Source of the DNA: Capsicum annuum
Lineage: Eukaryota; Streptophyta; Magnoliopsida; Solanales; Solanaceae
Length of the DNA stretch: 64,000 nucleotides
NCBI RefSeq assembly: GCF_002878395.1
Contig: NC_061115.1
Span: 219,817,442 to 219,881,441 of the forward strand
Direction: 5' to 3'
This document shows, piece by piece, positions 1 to 13,664 of this stretch (positions are counted from its first letter, which is position 1; every line of letters begins with the position of its first letter). The position numbers and the translations under genes were made by a program. The notes below the pieces were generated by a model. It had not been told where the DNA came from and did no database searches. It saw nothing but the letters and a program-made list of their open reading frames with translations.

Positions 1-3000
1 ATTATGTGGGCCTAAAATTTATCAAGGAGTGCTAGAGAGGTTGGGAATAGTCCCAATACAGTCCATTAAACTTTTCGTGGCCATTTGGGTGGACAAACGG
101 GCAAAACGGCACGAACGAGATATTTTTGAGCCAAATCGATATGCTATAGCCCACGGTTTGGAGGGTGGGCCTGGAGTCCAGTGCGGTAAGGGTCAAAAAT
201 TGATCGGGGTATGTTCAGGAGGTAGGGGATTATCCCAACGTGGTTCGTTTAAATTTTTGTGGCCATTTGGGTGGATAAAAGGGTGAAACGGCTCAAATAG
301 GGCATTTTCAGGCAAAATCAGTGGGCTATAGCCCACAATTTTGGGGATGGGTATGGGTTTCGATCGATTCATGCCAGGGAGGTTGGAAATCATTGCAATG
401 TGGTTCATTTAAATTTTGGTGGCTATTTAGGTGGATAAACAATGCGAATGGGGCATTTTTGGGCCAAATTAGTGTGCTATAACCCACAGTTTAGGGGGTA
501 GGCCTAGGGTTCGGGCGTGCTATGTACTGAAAATAGACCGAGGAATTCTAGGGAAGTTGGGGATCGTCCCAGTATGGTCCGCTTAAATTTTCGTGGCCAT
601 TTGGGTGGACAAACGTGCAAAACAACATAAACTGGGCATTTTTCGGCCAAATCGGTGTGCTATAACCACGGTTTTGAGGGTGGGCCCAGGGTCCGAGCGT
701 GTTGTGGGTAAATATCGACTGAGGCATGCTGGGGGTTTTGAGACTGTCCCAGTGTGGTCCTCTTAAATTTTTGTGGCCATTTGGGTGGATAAACGGGTGA
801 AACGATGTGAACGGGGCATTTTCGGGCTGAATTGGTGTGCTATATCCCATGGTTTTTGGGGTAGGCCAAGGGATCGGGCGTGCTGTGGGTCAAAAATCTA
901 TCGGGGCATGCCAGGGATGTTGGGGATCATCCTTGTGTGGTCCGTTTAAATTTTTGTGGCCATTTGGGTGGACAAATGGGCGAAACGATAGGAACTGGGC
1001 AGTTTCAAGCCGCATCAATGTGTTATAGGCCACGGTATCAGGGGTGGGCCTGGGTTTTAGGCGTGCTGTGGGCCAAAAATTAAATAGGACATGCCAGGTA
1101 TTTTGAGAATCGTCCCAGTGTGGTTCATTTAAATTTTTGTGTCATTTGGGTGGACAAACCGACGAAATAGCTCGAATCGGGCGTTTTCAGGCTAAATCGA
1201 TATGCTATAACCCATGATTTTGGGGGTGGGCCTGGGGTTTGGGCATGTTATGGGTCGATAATCGACTGGAGAATGCCAGGGAGGGTGGAGATTATCTCAG
1301 TATAGTTTGTTTAAATTTTTGTATTTAAATTTCTATGGCCGTTTCAGTGGATAAACGGGTGAAACGGGGTGAAAGGGGCATTTTGGGGACAAATTAGTGT
1401 GCTATAGGCCACAGTTACGGGGGTGGGCTAGCGGTCCGGGTGTGCTGTAGGCATAAAATTGATCGGGGCATGCCAGGGAGGTTGGGGTCATCCCAGTATG
1501 TTTCGCTTAAATTTTCGTGGCCGTTTGAGTGGACAAACGGGCGAAACGATGCAAACGGGAAATTTTCGTGCCAAATCGGTATTCTATAGCCCATGGTTTT
1601 GGGGTTAGGCATAGGGTCAAGGAGTGTTGTAGGCGAAAAATCATCTAGGGCATACCAGGGAGATTGGGGATCATCCCAGTATGGTCTGTTTAAATTTATA
1701 TGGCCATTTGAGTGGAAAAAACAGGCTAAACAGCACGAACAAGGAATTTTTAGGCCAAATCAGTGTGCTATAGCCCCTGGTTTCAAGGATGGGCCTAGGG
1801 TGCGGGCGTGTTGTGGGACGAAAATCGACCACAACATTCCAGGTAGGTTGGGGATTGTCCCAGTGTGGTCCGTTTAAATTTTTGTGGCTATTTGGGTGGG
1901 AAAATGGGCGAAACAGTGTGAACTGGGCATTTTCGAGCTAAATCAATGTGCTTTAGCCCACAGTTTTGGGTTCGGCCCAGGGGCCGGGCATGCTGTAGGA
2001 CAAAAATTAATTGGGCCATGCCAAGGAGGTTGGGGATCATCCCAGTGTGGTCCGCTTAAATTTTTATGGCCATTTGGGTGGATAAACGGGCAAAACGTCA
2101 CGAATAAGGCATTTTCAAGCTAAATCGGTGTGCTATAACCCATGATTTCATGGATGGGCCTGGGGTCCAGACATGTTGTTGGCCAAAAATCGACCGAGGC
2201 ATGCTAGGGAGGTTGGGATCTTTCCAGAGTGGTTCGTTTAAATTTTTATGGCCATTTGGGTGGACAAACAGGTGAAACTGCAAAAACGGGGCATTTTCTG
2301 GTCAAATCGTTGTGCTATAGCCCACGATTTCGGGGGTGGGCTCGGGTTCCGGGTATGCTGTGGGTCAAAAATTGACTAGGGAATGTCGGGTAGTTTGGGG
2401 ATCATCCCAGTGTGGTTCGTTTAAATTTTTGTGGTTATTTGGGTGGAGAAAAGGGCAAAACGACACGAACGGGCCATTTTCAGACTAAATCATTGTGTTC
2501 TAGCCTGCAGTTTCGAGGGTGGTCTTAGGTCCGGGCGTGCTTTTGGTTTAAAATCAAACTAGTGAGGTTGGGGATCATCCCAGTGTGGTTCGTTTAAATT
2601 TTCATGACCATTTTGGTGGAAAAATGTGCAAAACGGCGCGAATGGGGTATTTTTGAGCCACATCGGTGTGTTATAACCTATGGTATTGGGGTGGGCCTGG
2701 GGTTCGGGTGTGCTGCGGCCCAAAAATTGAATGGGGCATGCCAGGGAGTTTGGGGATTGTCCAGTGTAGTTTGGTTAAATTATCATGGCCATTTGGGTGG
2801 ACAAACGAGCGAAACGGCGTGAATTGGGCATTTTCGAGAAAAATTATTGTGCTATAACCAATGGTTTCGGGGGTGGGCCCTAGGTTCAGGCATGCTGTAG
2901 GCCAATAATCGATCGGGGCATGCCAGAGAGGTTTGAGATCATCCCAGTATAGTCCGTTTAAATTTTTGCGGCCCTTTAGGTGGACAAACTTTCAAAACGG

Positions 3001-3948
3001 CATGAATGAGGCATTTTGGGGCTAAATTGGTGTGTTATAGGCCACAGTTTTGGGGGTGGGCTATGGGTCCAGGCGTGCTGTGGGCCAAAAATCAACCGGG
3101 GCATGCCAGAGAAGTTGGGGATCGTTCCAGTGTGTTCCGTTTAAATTTTTTTGGCCATATGGGTGGACAAACATGTGAAACGGCATGAACGAGGCATTTT
3201 CAGGCCAAATCGGTGTGCCATAGCCCACGATTTTGGGGTTGGGCATATGGTTCGGGCGTGCTATAGGTTAAAAATCATCCAGGGCGTGCCAAGGAGGTTG
3301 GGGATCGTCCCAGTGTTGTCCTCTTAAGTTTATGCACCATTTGGGCAGAAAAAATGGGCGAAACAGCACGAACGAAGTATTTTTGGGCCAAATCGGTGTG
3401 CTATAGCCCATGGTTTTGGGTTGGGCCCGGGGTCCAGGCGTGCTGTGGGTTGAAAATCGATTGGGGCATTCCAAGGAGGTTGAGGATCATCCCAGTATGG
3501 TCTGTTTAAATTTTCCTTGCCATTTGGGGGACAAACGGGCGAAACCTCCCGAATAAGGCATTTTCAGGCTAAATCGATGTTCTATAGCCCATGGTTTTGT
3601 GGGTGGGCCCGGGGTCTAGACGTGTTGTGGACCAAAAATTTATCGGGACATGCCAGGGAGGTTGGGATTATCCCAAAGTGATTCATTTAAATTTTTCTGC
3701 CCATTTGGGTGGACAAACGGGTAAAATGGTAAAAATGTGGCATTTTCGGGCCAAATCGGTGTGCTATATCCCTCAGTTTTGGGGTGGGCTCGGGTTTTAG
3801 GCATGCTGTGGGTAAAAACTCGACTAGGTCATGTCGGGGAGGTTAGGGATCATCCTAGTGTGGTTCGTTTAAATTTTTATGGCTATTTAGCTGGATAAAT
3901 GGGTAAAACGACGCGAATGGGGCATTTTCAGACAAAATTGGTCTGTTT

Positions 3949-6835
3949 AAATTTTTGTGGTCATTTGCATGGAAAAGAGGACAAAACAGCGCGAATAGGG
4001 CATTTTCGGACAAAATTGGTGTGCTACAACCCACGGTTCTGGGGGTGGGCCTGGTGTCTAGGCATGCTCTGGGCCAAAAATTAATCGGGGCATGTCAGGG
4101 AGGTTGGGGATCATCCTAGTGTGGTCCGTTTAAATTTTTGTAGCCATTTAAGTGGGAAAAAGGGCAAAACATGGCAAATGGGGTATTTTCGAGCCAAATC
4201 GATGTGCTACAGCCCACGGTTTTGGGGGTGGACCCAGGGTCCTGGCGTGCTTTGGGCCTAAAATCAATCGGGGCATGCCAGAGTTGTTGGGTATCATCCC
4301 AGTGTAGTCTGTTTAAATTTTTGTGGCGATTTGGGTGGACAAACCGGCGAAACGGCGCGAACGGGGCATTTTCGGGCAAAATTAGTGTGCTATATAGCCC
4401 ACGGTTTTGGGGTGGGCCAGGGGTTCAGGAGTTCTGTGGGCCAAAATTAACCACGGTGTGCCAGGGTGGTTGGGGATCATACCAGTGTTGTCCGTTAAAA
4501 TTTTTTTGGCCATTTGGGTGGACAAACAGGTGAAATGGACAAACAGGCCATTTGGGTGCTACAGCCCACAGTTCTGGGGGTGCGCCTGGGGTCCGGGCAT
4601 GCTATGGGCCAAAAATTGACCGGGCCATGCCAGGGAGGTTGGGGATCATCCTAGTGTGGTCCATTTAAATTTTTGTTTCCATTTATGTGGCCAAAAGGGC
4701 GAAACGGCGCGAACAGAGTATTTTCGTGCCAAATCGGTGTGCTACAGCCCATGATTTTGGGGTGGACCTAGGGTCCGGGCGTGCTTTGGACCTAAAATTG
4801 ACTGGGGCATGCCAGGGTTGTTGGGTATAATCCAGTGTGGTCTGTTTAAATTTTCATGGCTATTTGGGTGGACAAACTGGTGAAACGGCGTGAACGGGGC
4901 ATTTTTAGGCAAAATCGTTGTGCTATATAGCCCACTGTTTTGGGGTGGGCTCGGTATCCAGGCGTTCTATAGGCCAAAAATTGACCATGACACGCTAGGG
5001 AGATTGGAGATCATCCCAGTATGGTTTGTTAAAATATTTGTAGACATTTGGGTCGACAAACAGGCGAAATGGCACAAACAGGGCATTTTCGGGCCAAATT
5101 GGTGAGCTAGCCCACGGTTTCGAGGGTAGGCCCAGGGTCCAAGCGTGTTGTGTACCAAAAATTGATTGGGGCATGACAGGGAGGTTAGGGATCATCCCAA
5201 TATGGTCTTTTTAAATATTTATGGCCATTTGGGACTACAAACAGGCAAAAAGGTACGACCGAGGTATTTTCGGGCAAAATCAGTGTACAGCCCATGATTT
5301 TGGGAAAAGGCTTGAGTTTCGGGCGTGCTGTGGTTTGAAAAATTGATCAACATATGTCAGGGAGGTTGGGTATCATCCCAGTGTGTTTATTTTAAGTTTT
5401 TGTGGCCATTTGGGTGGACAAACGAGCGAAACAACGCAATTGGGACCTTTTCAGGCCAAATCGTTGTGCTATAGCCTACGAATTCGGGGGTGGGTCTGAG
5501 GTCCGGGCATGATATGGGCTAAACAATCATTCGGGGTGTGGAATAAAGGTTGAGGATCATTCCAGTGTGTTGTTCGTTTAAATTTTTATGGCCATTTGGG
5601 TGGACAAAGGGGCGAAACGGCACTAAAGGGGCATTTTCTAGCCAAATCGATTTGCTATAGCCCACGGTTTTAGGGGAGGGCCCGGGGTTCAGGCGTCCTG
5701 TGGGTCAAAAATCATTTGAGGTATACCAGGGAGGTTTTAATCATCCCAGTGTGGTCTGTTTAAATTTCCATGGTCATTTGGTGTACAAACGGGCACAACG
5801 GCGCGAACATGGCATTTTTAGGAAAAACAGTGTGCTATTACCCACGGTTTTGGTAGTGGACTCGGGGTCTGGGCGTGCTGTGGAAGAAAAATTGACCGGG
5901 GCATGCCAGGGAGGTTGGGGATCATCCCAATGTGGTCCGTTTAAATTTTTATGGCTATTTGGGTGGATAAACAGGCGAAACGACGCAAATAGGGCATTTT
6001 TGGGCCAAATATGAGTGCTATAGCCTACGGTTTATGGGTGGGCCCGAGGTTCAGGCGTGTTGTGGGCTAAAAATCGATCGAGGAGTACCAGGGAGGTGTG
6101 GGATCGTCCCATTATAGTCCGTTTAAATTTTTGTGGCCATCTGGGTGGACAAATGGGCAAAATAGAATGAACGGGGTATTTTTGAGCCAAATCAGTGTAC
6201 TATTGCCCACGATTTTGGGGGTGGTCCCGAGGTCAAGGCGTGCTGTGTGCCAAAAATCAATTGGGGCTTGTCAGGGAGGTTGGGGATTGTCCCAGTATGG
6301 TCTGTTTAAATTTTTAAGACCATTTGGGTGGACAAATAGGTAAAACAGCGCGAACGAGGCATTTTTGGGCCAAATCATTGTGCTATAGCCTACGATTTTA
6401 GGGGTGAGCCCGGGTTTCGAGCATGATGTGGGCTAAAAATTAACCTAGGCATACCAGGGCCGTTTAAACTTCTGTGGCTATTTGGATGGACAAATGGGCA
6501 AAACAATGCGAACGGGGCATTTTCAGGATAAATCGATGTGCTATAGCCCACAGTTTTGGGGGTGGGCCCGGAGGTCGGGCATGCTGTAGGCTGAAAATTG
6601 ATCGGAGCATTTCAGGAAGGTTGGAGATCATCCTAGTGTGGTCGATTTAAATTTTTGTGGTCATTTAAATGGATAAAAGGGAGAGACAGCGTGAATGGGG
6701 CATTTTTAAACTAAATCGGTGTGATATAGCCCACGATTTTGAGGGTTGGCCCAAGGTCTGAGCGTACTGTGGGCCAAAAATTGAATGAGGCATTTTAGGA
6801 AGGTTGGGGATCGTCCCAGTATGGTCCGATTAAAT
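3949..6835 (+). repeat. Higher-order satellite block, copy 1
   Basis: A run of about 16 monomers that reappears at 7557-10470 with the same private variants. Shared marks include CATGGAAAAGAGGACAAAAC (3969 and 7580), a monomer shortened by the repeat of ACAAACAGGCCATTTGGGTG (about 4540 and 8152), and TGGGAAAAGGCT (5301 and 8912). The offset is 3611-3612 bp up to about 6.45 kb. It becomes about 3635 bp after a short deletion in this copy near 6456. The left edge is a truncated-monomer junction near 3949. Confidence 0.85.
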
Positions 6836-7556
6836 TTTCGTGGTCATTTAAGTGTAAGCGGGTGAAACAGCGCAAATGTGGCATTTTCGAGCGAAATCGA
6901 TGTGCTATAGCCCATGGTTTTGGTGGTGGGCCTGGGGTCCAGGCGTGCGGTGGGTCAAAAATCAATTGGGATATGCCTAGGAAGTCGGGGATCATCCCAG
7001 TGTGGTCCGTTTAAATTTCTATGGCCATTTGGGTGTAAAAATGGGTGAAACGGTGCAAACGGGGCATTTTCAGGCCAAATATGTGTGCTATAGCCCACGG
7101 TTTTGGGTTAGGCCCTGGGTCCGGTCGTGCTATGGTCCAAATATCAATTGGGGCGTGCCAAGGAGGTTTGGGATTATCCCTGTGTGGTCCGTTTAAATTT
7201 TTTTGGCTATTTAAGTGGATGAACAGGCAAAATGGCACGAACAAGGCATTTTCGAGCAAAATCTGTATGTTATAGCCCACGATTTCCGGGGTGGACCCGA
7301 GGTCCAGGCGTGCTATGGGGCAAAAATTGACCTGGGCATGCTAGGGAAGTTGGGGATTGTCCCAGTATGGTTTGTTTAAATTTTCTTAGCCATTTGGTAG
7401 GACAAACGGGCAAAACAGCGTGAATGGGGCATTTTAGGGGCAAATTATTGTGCTATAGCACACTCTTTCGGGAGAGGGCCCGGGGTCCAGGCGTGCTGTG
7501 GGATGAAAATCGATTAGGGCATGCCAGGGAGGTTGTGGATCGCCCTAGCGTGGTTT

Positions 7557-10470
7557 GTTTAAATTTTTGTGGTCATTTGCATGGAAAAGAGGACAAAACA
7601 GCGTGAACAGGGTATTTTCAAACAAAATTGGTATGCTACAGCCCACGGTTCTGGGGGTGGGCCTGGTGTCCAGGCATGCTGTGGGCCAAAAATTGATCAA
7701 TGCATGTCAGGGAGGTTGGGGATCATCCTAGTGTGGTCCGTTTAAATTTTTGTAGCCATTTAAGTGGGAAAAAGAACAAAACGTGGCGAATGGGGTATTT
7801 TCGAGCCAAATCGATGTGCTACAGCCTACAGTTTTGGGGGTGGACCCAGGGTCCTGGTGTGCTTTGGGCCTAAAATCGATTGGGGTATGCCAGAGTTGTT
7901 GGGTATCATCCCAGTGTAGTCTGTTTAAATTTTTGTGGCGATTTGGGTGGACAAACCGGCGAAACGGCGTGAACGGGGCATTTTCGGGCAAAATTGGAGT
8001 GCTATATAGCCCACGGTTTTGGGGTGGGGCAGGGGTTCAGGAGTTCTGTCAGCCAAAATTGACCACGGTGTGCCAGGAAGGTTGGGGATCATCCCAGTGT
8101 TGTCCGTTAAAATCTTTGTGGCCATTTGGGTGGACAAACAGGCGAAATGGACAAACAGGCCATTTGGGTGCTACAGCCCACAGTTCTGGGGGTGCGCCTG
8201 GGTTCCGGGCGTGCTGTGAGCCAAAAATTGACTGGGGCATGCCAGGGAGGTTGGGGATCATCCTAGTGTGGTCCGTTTAAATTTTTGTGGCCATTTATGT
8301 GGCCAAAAGGGCGAAACGGCGCGAATGGAGTATTTTCGTGCCAAATCGGTGTGCTACAGCACATGATTTTGGGGGTGGACCCAGGGTCCGAGCGTGCTTT
8401 GGACCTAAAATTGACTGGGGCATGCCAGGGTTGTTGGGTATAATCCAGTGTGGTCTGTTTAAATTTTCGTGGCTATTTGGGTGGACAAAGTGGTGAAACG
8501 GCGTGAACGGGGCATTTTCGGGCAAAATCGTTGTGCTATAACCCACTGTTTTGGGGTGGGCTCGGTATCCAGGCGTTCTATAGGCCAAAAATTGACCATG
8601 ACATGCTAGGGAGATTTGAAATCATCTCAGTATGGTCTGTTAAAATATTTGTAGCCATTTGGGTCGACAAACAGGCGAAATGGCACAAACGGGGCATTTT
8701 TGGGCCAAATTGGTGAGCTAGCCCACGGTTTCGAGGGTAGGCCCAGGGTCCGAGCGTGTTGTGTACCAAAAATTGATTGAGGCATACCAGGGAGGTTAGG
8801 GATCATCCCAGTATGGTCTTTTTTAATTTTTATGGCCATTTGGGACTACAAACGGGCAAAAAGGCACGACCGGGGTATTTTCGGGCAAAATCAGTGTACA
8901 TCCCATGATTTTGGGAAAAGGCTCGGGGTTTGGGCATGCTGTGGTTCAAAAAATTGATCAACACATGTCAGGGAGGTTGGGTATCATTCCATTGTGTTCA
9001 GTTTAAATTTTTGTGGCCATTTGGGTGGACAAACGAGCGAAACAACGCAATCGGGACGTTTTCAGGCCAAATAGTTGTGCTATAGCCTACGGGTTTGGGG
9101 GTGGGTCTGAGGTCCGGGCGTGATGTGGGCTAAAAAATTATTCGGGGTGTGGCAGGAAGGTTGAGGATCATTCCAGTGTGTTGTCCGTTTAAATTTTTAT
9201 GGCCATTTGGGTGGACAAAGGGGCGAAACAGCACTAAAGGGGCATTTTCTGGCCAAATCGATTTGCTATAGCCCACGGTTTTATGGGAGGGCCCGGGGTT
9301 CAGGCTTCCTGTGGGTCAAAAATCATTTGAGGTATACCAGGGAGGTTTTAATCATCCCAGTGTGGTTCGCTTAAATTTCCATGGCCATTTGGTGTACAAA
9401 CGGGCACACCGGCGCAAACGTGGCATTTTTAGGAAAAACAGTATGCTATTGCCCATGGTTTTGGTAGTGGCCTCGGGGTCTGGGCATGCTGTGGAACAAA
9501 AATTGACCGGGGCATGCCAGGGAGGTTGGGGATCATCTCAATGTGGTCCGTTTCAATTTTTATGGCTATTTGGGTGGATAAACAGGCAAAACGATACAAA
9601 TAGGGCATTTTTGGGCCAAATATGAGTGCTATAGCCTACGGTTTTATGGGTGGGCCCGAGGTTCAGGCGGGTTGTTGGCCAAAATTTGATCGAGGAGTGC
9701 CAGGGAGGTGTGGGATCGTCCCAGTATAGGTCGTTTAAATTTTGTAGCCATCTGGGTGGACAAATGGGCAAAACAGAACGAACGGGGTATTTTTGAGCCA
9801 AATCAGTGTACTATTGCCCACGATTTTGGGGGTGGGCCCGAGGTCAAGGCGTGCTGTATGCCAAAAATCAACTGGGGCTTGGCAGGGAGGTTGGGATTGT
9901 CCCTATGTGGTCTGTTTAAATTTTTGAGACCATTTGGGTGGACAAATAGGTAAAATGGCGCGAACGAGGCATTTTTGGGCCAAATCATTGTGCTATAGCC
10001 TACGATTTTAGGGGTAAGCCCGGGTTTCGAGCATGATGTGGGCTAAAAATTAACCTAGGCATGCCATGGAGGTTGAGGATAATCCCAGTATGGGCCGTTT
10101 AAACTTCTGTGGCTATTTGGATGGACAAATGGGCAAAACAATGCGAACGGGGCATTTTCAAGATAAATCGATGTGCTATAGCCCACAGTTTTGGGGATGG
10201 GCCCGGGGGTCGAGCATGCTGCAGGCTGAAAATCGATCGAAGCATGTCAGGAAGGTTGGAGATCATCCCAGTGTGGTCGGTTTAAATTGTTGTGGTCATT
10301 TAAATAGATAAAAGGGCAAAACAGCGTGAATGGGGCATTTTTAAACTAAATCGGTGTGCTATAGCCCACGATTTTGAGGGTTGGCCTAAGGTCTGAGCGT
10401 ACTGTGGGCCGAAAATCGAACGAGGCATTTTAGGAAGGTTGGAGATCATCCCAGTATGGTCAGATTAACT
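7557..10470 (+). repeat. Higher-order satellite block, copy 2
   Basis: Second copy of the 2.9-kb satellite block found at 3949-6835, about 3.6 kb downstream. The two copies are much closer to each other than either is to neighbouring monomers, so this is a segmental duplication within the array. Similarity fades after the monomer with GGCATTTTAGGAAGG (about 10424). Confidence 0.85.
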
Positions 10471-12797
10471 TTTTGTGGCCATTTAGGTGGACAAACAAGC
10501 AAAACAGCGTGAACGGGGAATTTTTGGGCCAAATTAATGTGCTATAGCCCGCGGTTTTGGGAGTGAGCCGGTGTCCGAGCGTGTTATGGCCAAAAATTGA
10601 TTGAGGTATGCTAGTAAGGTTGGGGATCATCCCATTGTGGTCCATTTAAATTTGTATGGCCATTTGGGTGGATAAACGGACGAAAAAGCATGAATGTGGC
10701 ATTTTTGGGCCAAATGGGTAAGCTATAGACCACGGTTTCAAAGGTGGCCCGGGGTCCATACGTGATGTGGGTAAAAAATTGATCAAGGTATGCCAGGGCG
10801 GTTGTGGATTATCCCAGTGTAGTTCGTTTAAATTTTTATGATCATTTGGGATCATAGACGGGCAAAACAGCATGAACGGGGTATTTTAGGGCCAAATTGG
10901 TGTGCTATTGCCCACGATTTTGGGGGTGGGCCTGGGTTCGGGCTTGTTGTAGGTTGAAAATTGATCGGGGGTTTTTGGGGAGGTTGGGAATCAATCCATT
11001 GTGGTCCGTTTAAATTTTTGTGGATATTTGGGTGGACAAATGGGCGAAATGGCGCATACGCAGCATTTTTGGGCCAAATTGGTGTGTTGTAGCCCACAGT
11101 TTAAGGGTGGGCTCGGGTACGGCATGCTGGGGGTCAAAAATCAATTGAGGCATACAAGGGAGGTTGGGTATCATCCGAGCATAGTCCGTTTAACTTTTTG
11201 GCATATTTTTGGCAAATCCAGAGCATTATAGCCCACGATTTTAGGGGTTGGCCCGGGGTTCAAGCGTGTTGTGGGTCAAAATTCAATCGAGGTATGCCAA
11301 AAAGGTTGGGTATTATCCCAGTATGGTCCTTTTAACTTTTGGTTTCCATTTGGGTGGATAAACGGGAGAAACGGCACGAACGAAGTATTTTTAGGCCAAA
11401 TTGGTGTGCTATAGCCTATGGTTTCGAGGGTGGGCCCAGAATTCTGGCATGATATGAGCCAAAAATCGATTGAGGCATGCTAGGGAGTTAAGGGATCATC
11501 CCAGTATGGTGTTTTTAAATTTTTGTGGTCATTTGGGTGGACAAACGGGCAAAACAGCACGGACGGGGCATTTTTTGGCAAAATCGGTGTGCTATAGCCC
11601 ACAGTTTTAGGGGTGAGCCTGGGGTCCAAGCGTGCTGTCGGAAAAAAATTGACTGGGGCATGCCAGGGAGGTTAGAGATCATCCTAGTATGGTTCGTTTA
11701 AATTTTTGTGGCCATTTGGGTGGATAAATGGGTGAAACAACGGGAATGAGATGTTTTCGAGCCAAAACGTATGATATAGCCCACAGTTTTGGGGTTGGGT
11801 GCTTGATCCAAGCATGCTGTAGGTCAAAAATCGGTCGGTGTATTCCAGGGAGGTTGGGGATCATCCCAGTATGGTCCATTTAAATTTTCCTGGCCAATTG
11901 GTTGGACAAATGGGTAAAACGGCGCGAATGGTGTGTTTTTCGGCCAAATCGGTGTTTTATAACCCACACTTTTAGGGGTGGGCTCGGGATTCGAACATAC
12001 TGTGTGCTAATAATCGACTGGGACATGCCAGGGAGGGTGAGAATCATCCCAGTGTGGTCTATTTATATTTTAGTGGCCATTTGGGTGGACCAACGGGCAA
12101 AACAGCTCGAACGGGGAGTTTTTGGGCCAAATCAGTATGCTATAGCCCACAGTTTTGGGAGTGGTCCCGTGGTTCGGTCGTTCTGGTAGCCAAAAATTGA
12201 TTGGGGCATGCCAGGGACATTAAGGATCATCCTAATATAGTTCATTTAAATTTTTGTGGCTATTTGGGTGGACAAACATACGAAACGGCGTGAAAGGGGC
12301 ATTTTTAGGCTAAAGTGGTGTGCTATAGGCTATGATTTTGGGGGTGGACGAGGGGTTCGGGAATTTTGTAGGCCAAAAATTGACCGAGGCATGCCAGTGA
12401 GGTTGGGACTCTTGCCAGTGTGGTCCGTTTAAATTCTCGTGGCAATTTGGATGGACAAACAAGCAAAATAGCATGAATAGGGAGTTTTCGGGCCAAATTG
12501 ATGTGCTATAGCCCACGATTTCAGTGGTGAGCCTAGGGTCCGGGTGTTCTATGGGAGAAAAATTGATCGGGGCATGCTAGGAATGTTAGGGATTGTCCCA
12601 GTGTGGTTCGTTTAAATTTTTGTAGCCATCTGGGTTGACAAACAGGCAAAATGACACGAATGGGGCATTTTTGGGTCAAATCGGTGTGCTATAGCTCGTG
12701 GTTTCGGGGGTGGGCCAAGGTTCTGGGTGTACTGTGGGCCGAAAATCAATTGGGGTGAGCCATGGAGGTTGGGGATCGTTGCAGTGTAGTCCATTGA

Positions 12798-13664
12798 TAC
12801 TAAATTTTTAATCCTATGGTGCTTGTATTCAAGGTTTTTCGCATTTGAGGAAAGGCATAGCCTCGACGGTACCTTCTTGAGGAGCAGGTATAATGGAGTT
12901 CTGCTAGCGATGGTGGTGCAGGATGCATAGAATCACATCTTTTCTATCACTTTTTGTGTAGCGGACAAGGAATGTGATGCCTCTTATGGATTTTTATTCG
13001 AACAATTGCAAAGCTACGTTGAAGATACCAAAAAGTTATGTTTTGTATCGGATAGTCATCCAAGTATTCCAAAGATGGGTTGACTTTTCTTTACTTCAGC
13101 TTACTTTGGTTGTTGCATCAGGCATCTTGGAGAGAACATTCGAAACAACTATCACAACGAAAGGGTCATCACTCTTTTTTACAGAGCAGCTAAATCATAT
13201 AGTAGAGAGGAGTTTTTAGACCATTTCAATCAAATAGCAGATGTGAATCCCAAGGTAGAAGAATTTCTCACGCATGACGGTTTTGAGATATGGAGCCGGG
13301 CATTCTATCCAGCAGATAGGTACATTTTTATGAATTTAATGTCTTGTTGGATTTACAAGTTTAGTATGATGTCGTACTAAGGGATTCTTTTGTATAGGTA
13401 CAATATTATGACATCAAACATAACTGAATCGGTGAATTCAATGTTTGGCAATGAAAAAGAATTTCCCATCAAGGCTATGTTTGAAAAAATAAGCAAGGTG
13501 TATGCGACTTTCTTAACGAAAGGCGTGTGAAGTTTGAGTGCCCAGAAAAAAGAACCCAATTTGTTCTCGAAATCAAAAAAATAATATAAACGAACATCAG
13601 TTTGGGGAATAGGTTATTCTCTCATAAAATAGCAGATTACAAATTCAGTATCACCGATTAAGGT
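12798..13664 (+). pseudogene. Mutator-like (MULE) transposase fragment, decayed
   Basis: Island of non-satellite DNA inside the array. Reading-frame pieces resemble the DDE domain of plant MuDR-type transposases. DGTFLRSRYNGVLLAMVVQD near 12865 carries the first catalytic Asp and is followed by a stop at 12928. FCVADKECDASYGFLFEQLQ (about 12950) and VSDSHPSIPK (second Asp at 13051) follow. After a frame change come RHLGENIRNNYHNERV and FEIWSRAFYPADR. A 78-nt GT..AG intron (13320-13397) joins to YNIMTSNITESVNSMFGN, a typical MULE block, and a further frameshift follows near 13515. The gene is truncated at both ends and cannot make transposase. No terminal inverted repeats are seen. The satellite resumes at about 13665. 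Confidence 0.82.

Larger units (their letters stand above)
1..12797 (+). repeat. 183-bp satellite array, block 1
   Basis: Head-to-tail tandem satellite that runs off the left edge of the window. The period measured between neighbouring GTTTAAA blocks is 183 bp where monomers are intact (for example 4128 to 4311, and 7740 to 7923). Each monomer has, in order: GTTTAAATTTTTGTGGCC, a TTTGGGTGGACAAACGGGC segment, a CpG-rich GAAACGGCGCGAACGGGGC segment, CATTTTCGGGCCAAATCGG, the dyad GCCCAC-N10-GTGGGC, GGGCGTGCTGTGGGCC, GGCATGCCAGGGAGGTTGGG and GATCATCCCAGTGTGGTCC. All monomers point the same way. Neighbours differ by many scattered substitutions and some short deletions. The small ORFs here are products of the 3-divisible period, not genes. 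Comparison with known solanaceous subtelomeric or centromeric satellites (such as the roughly 180-bp potato families) is needed to name it. Confidence 0.97.

Noticed and set aside
7783..8280. 165-residue ORF and many others within the satellite
   Set aside because: They follow the 183-bp period, exist on both strands, share the same phrases and start at arbitrary variant ATGs. They are satellite products, not genes.
1..12797. CRISPR-like repeat-spacer array
   Set aside because: The sequence is plant nuclear DNA and the repeats are contiguous diverged monomers without constant repeats and unique spacers.
12974..13219. 81-residue ORF in the MULE island
   Set aside because: It is in a different frame from the transposase-like segments.
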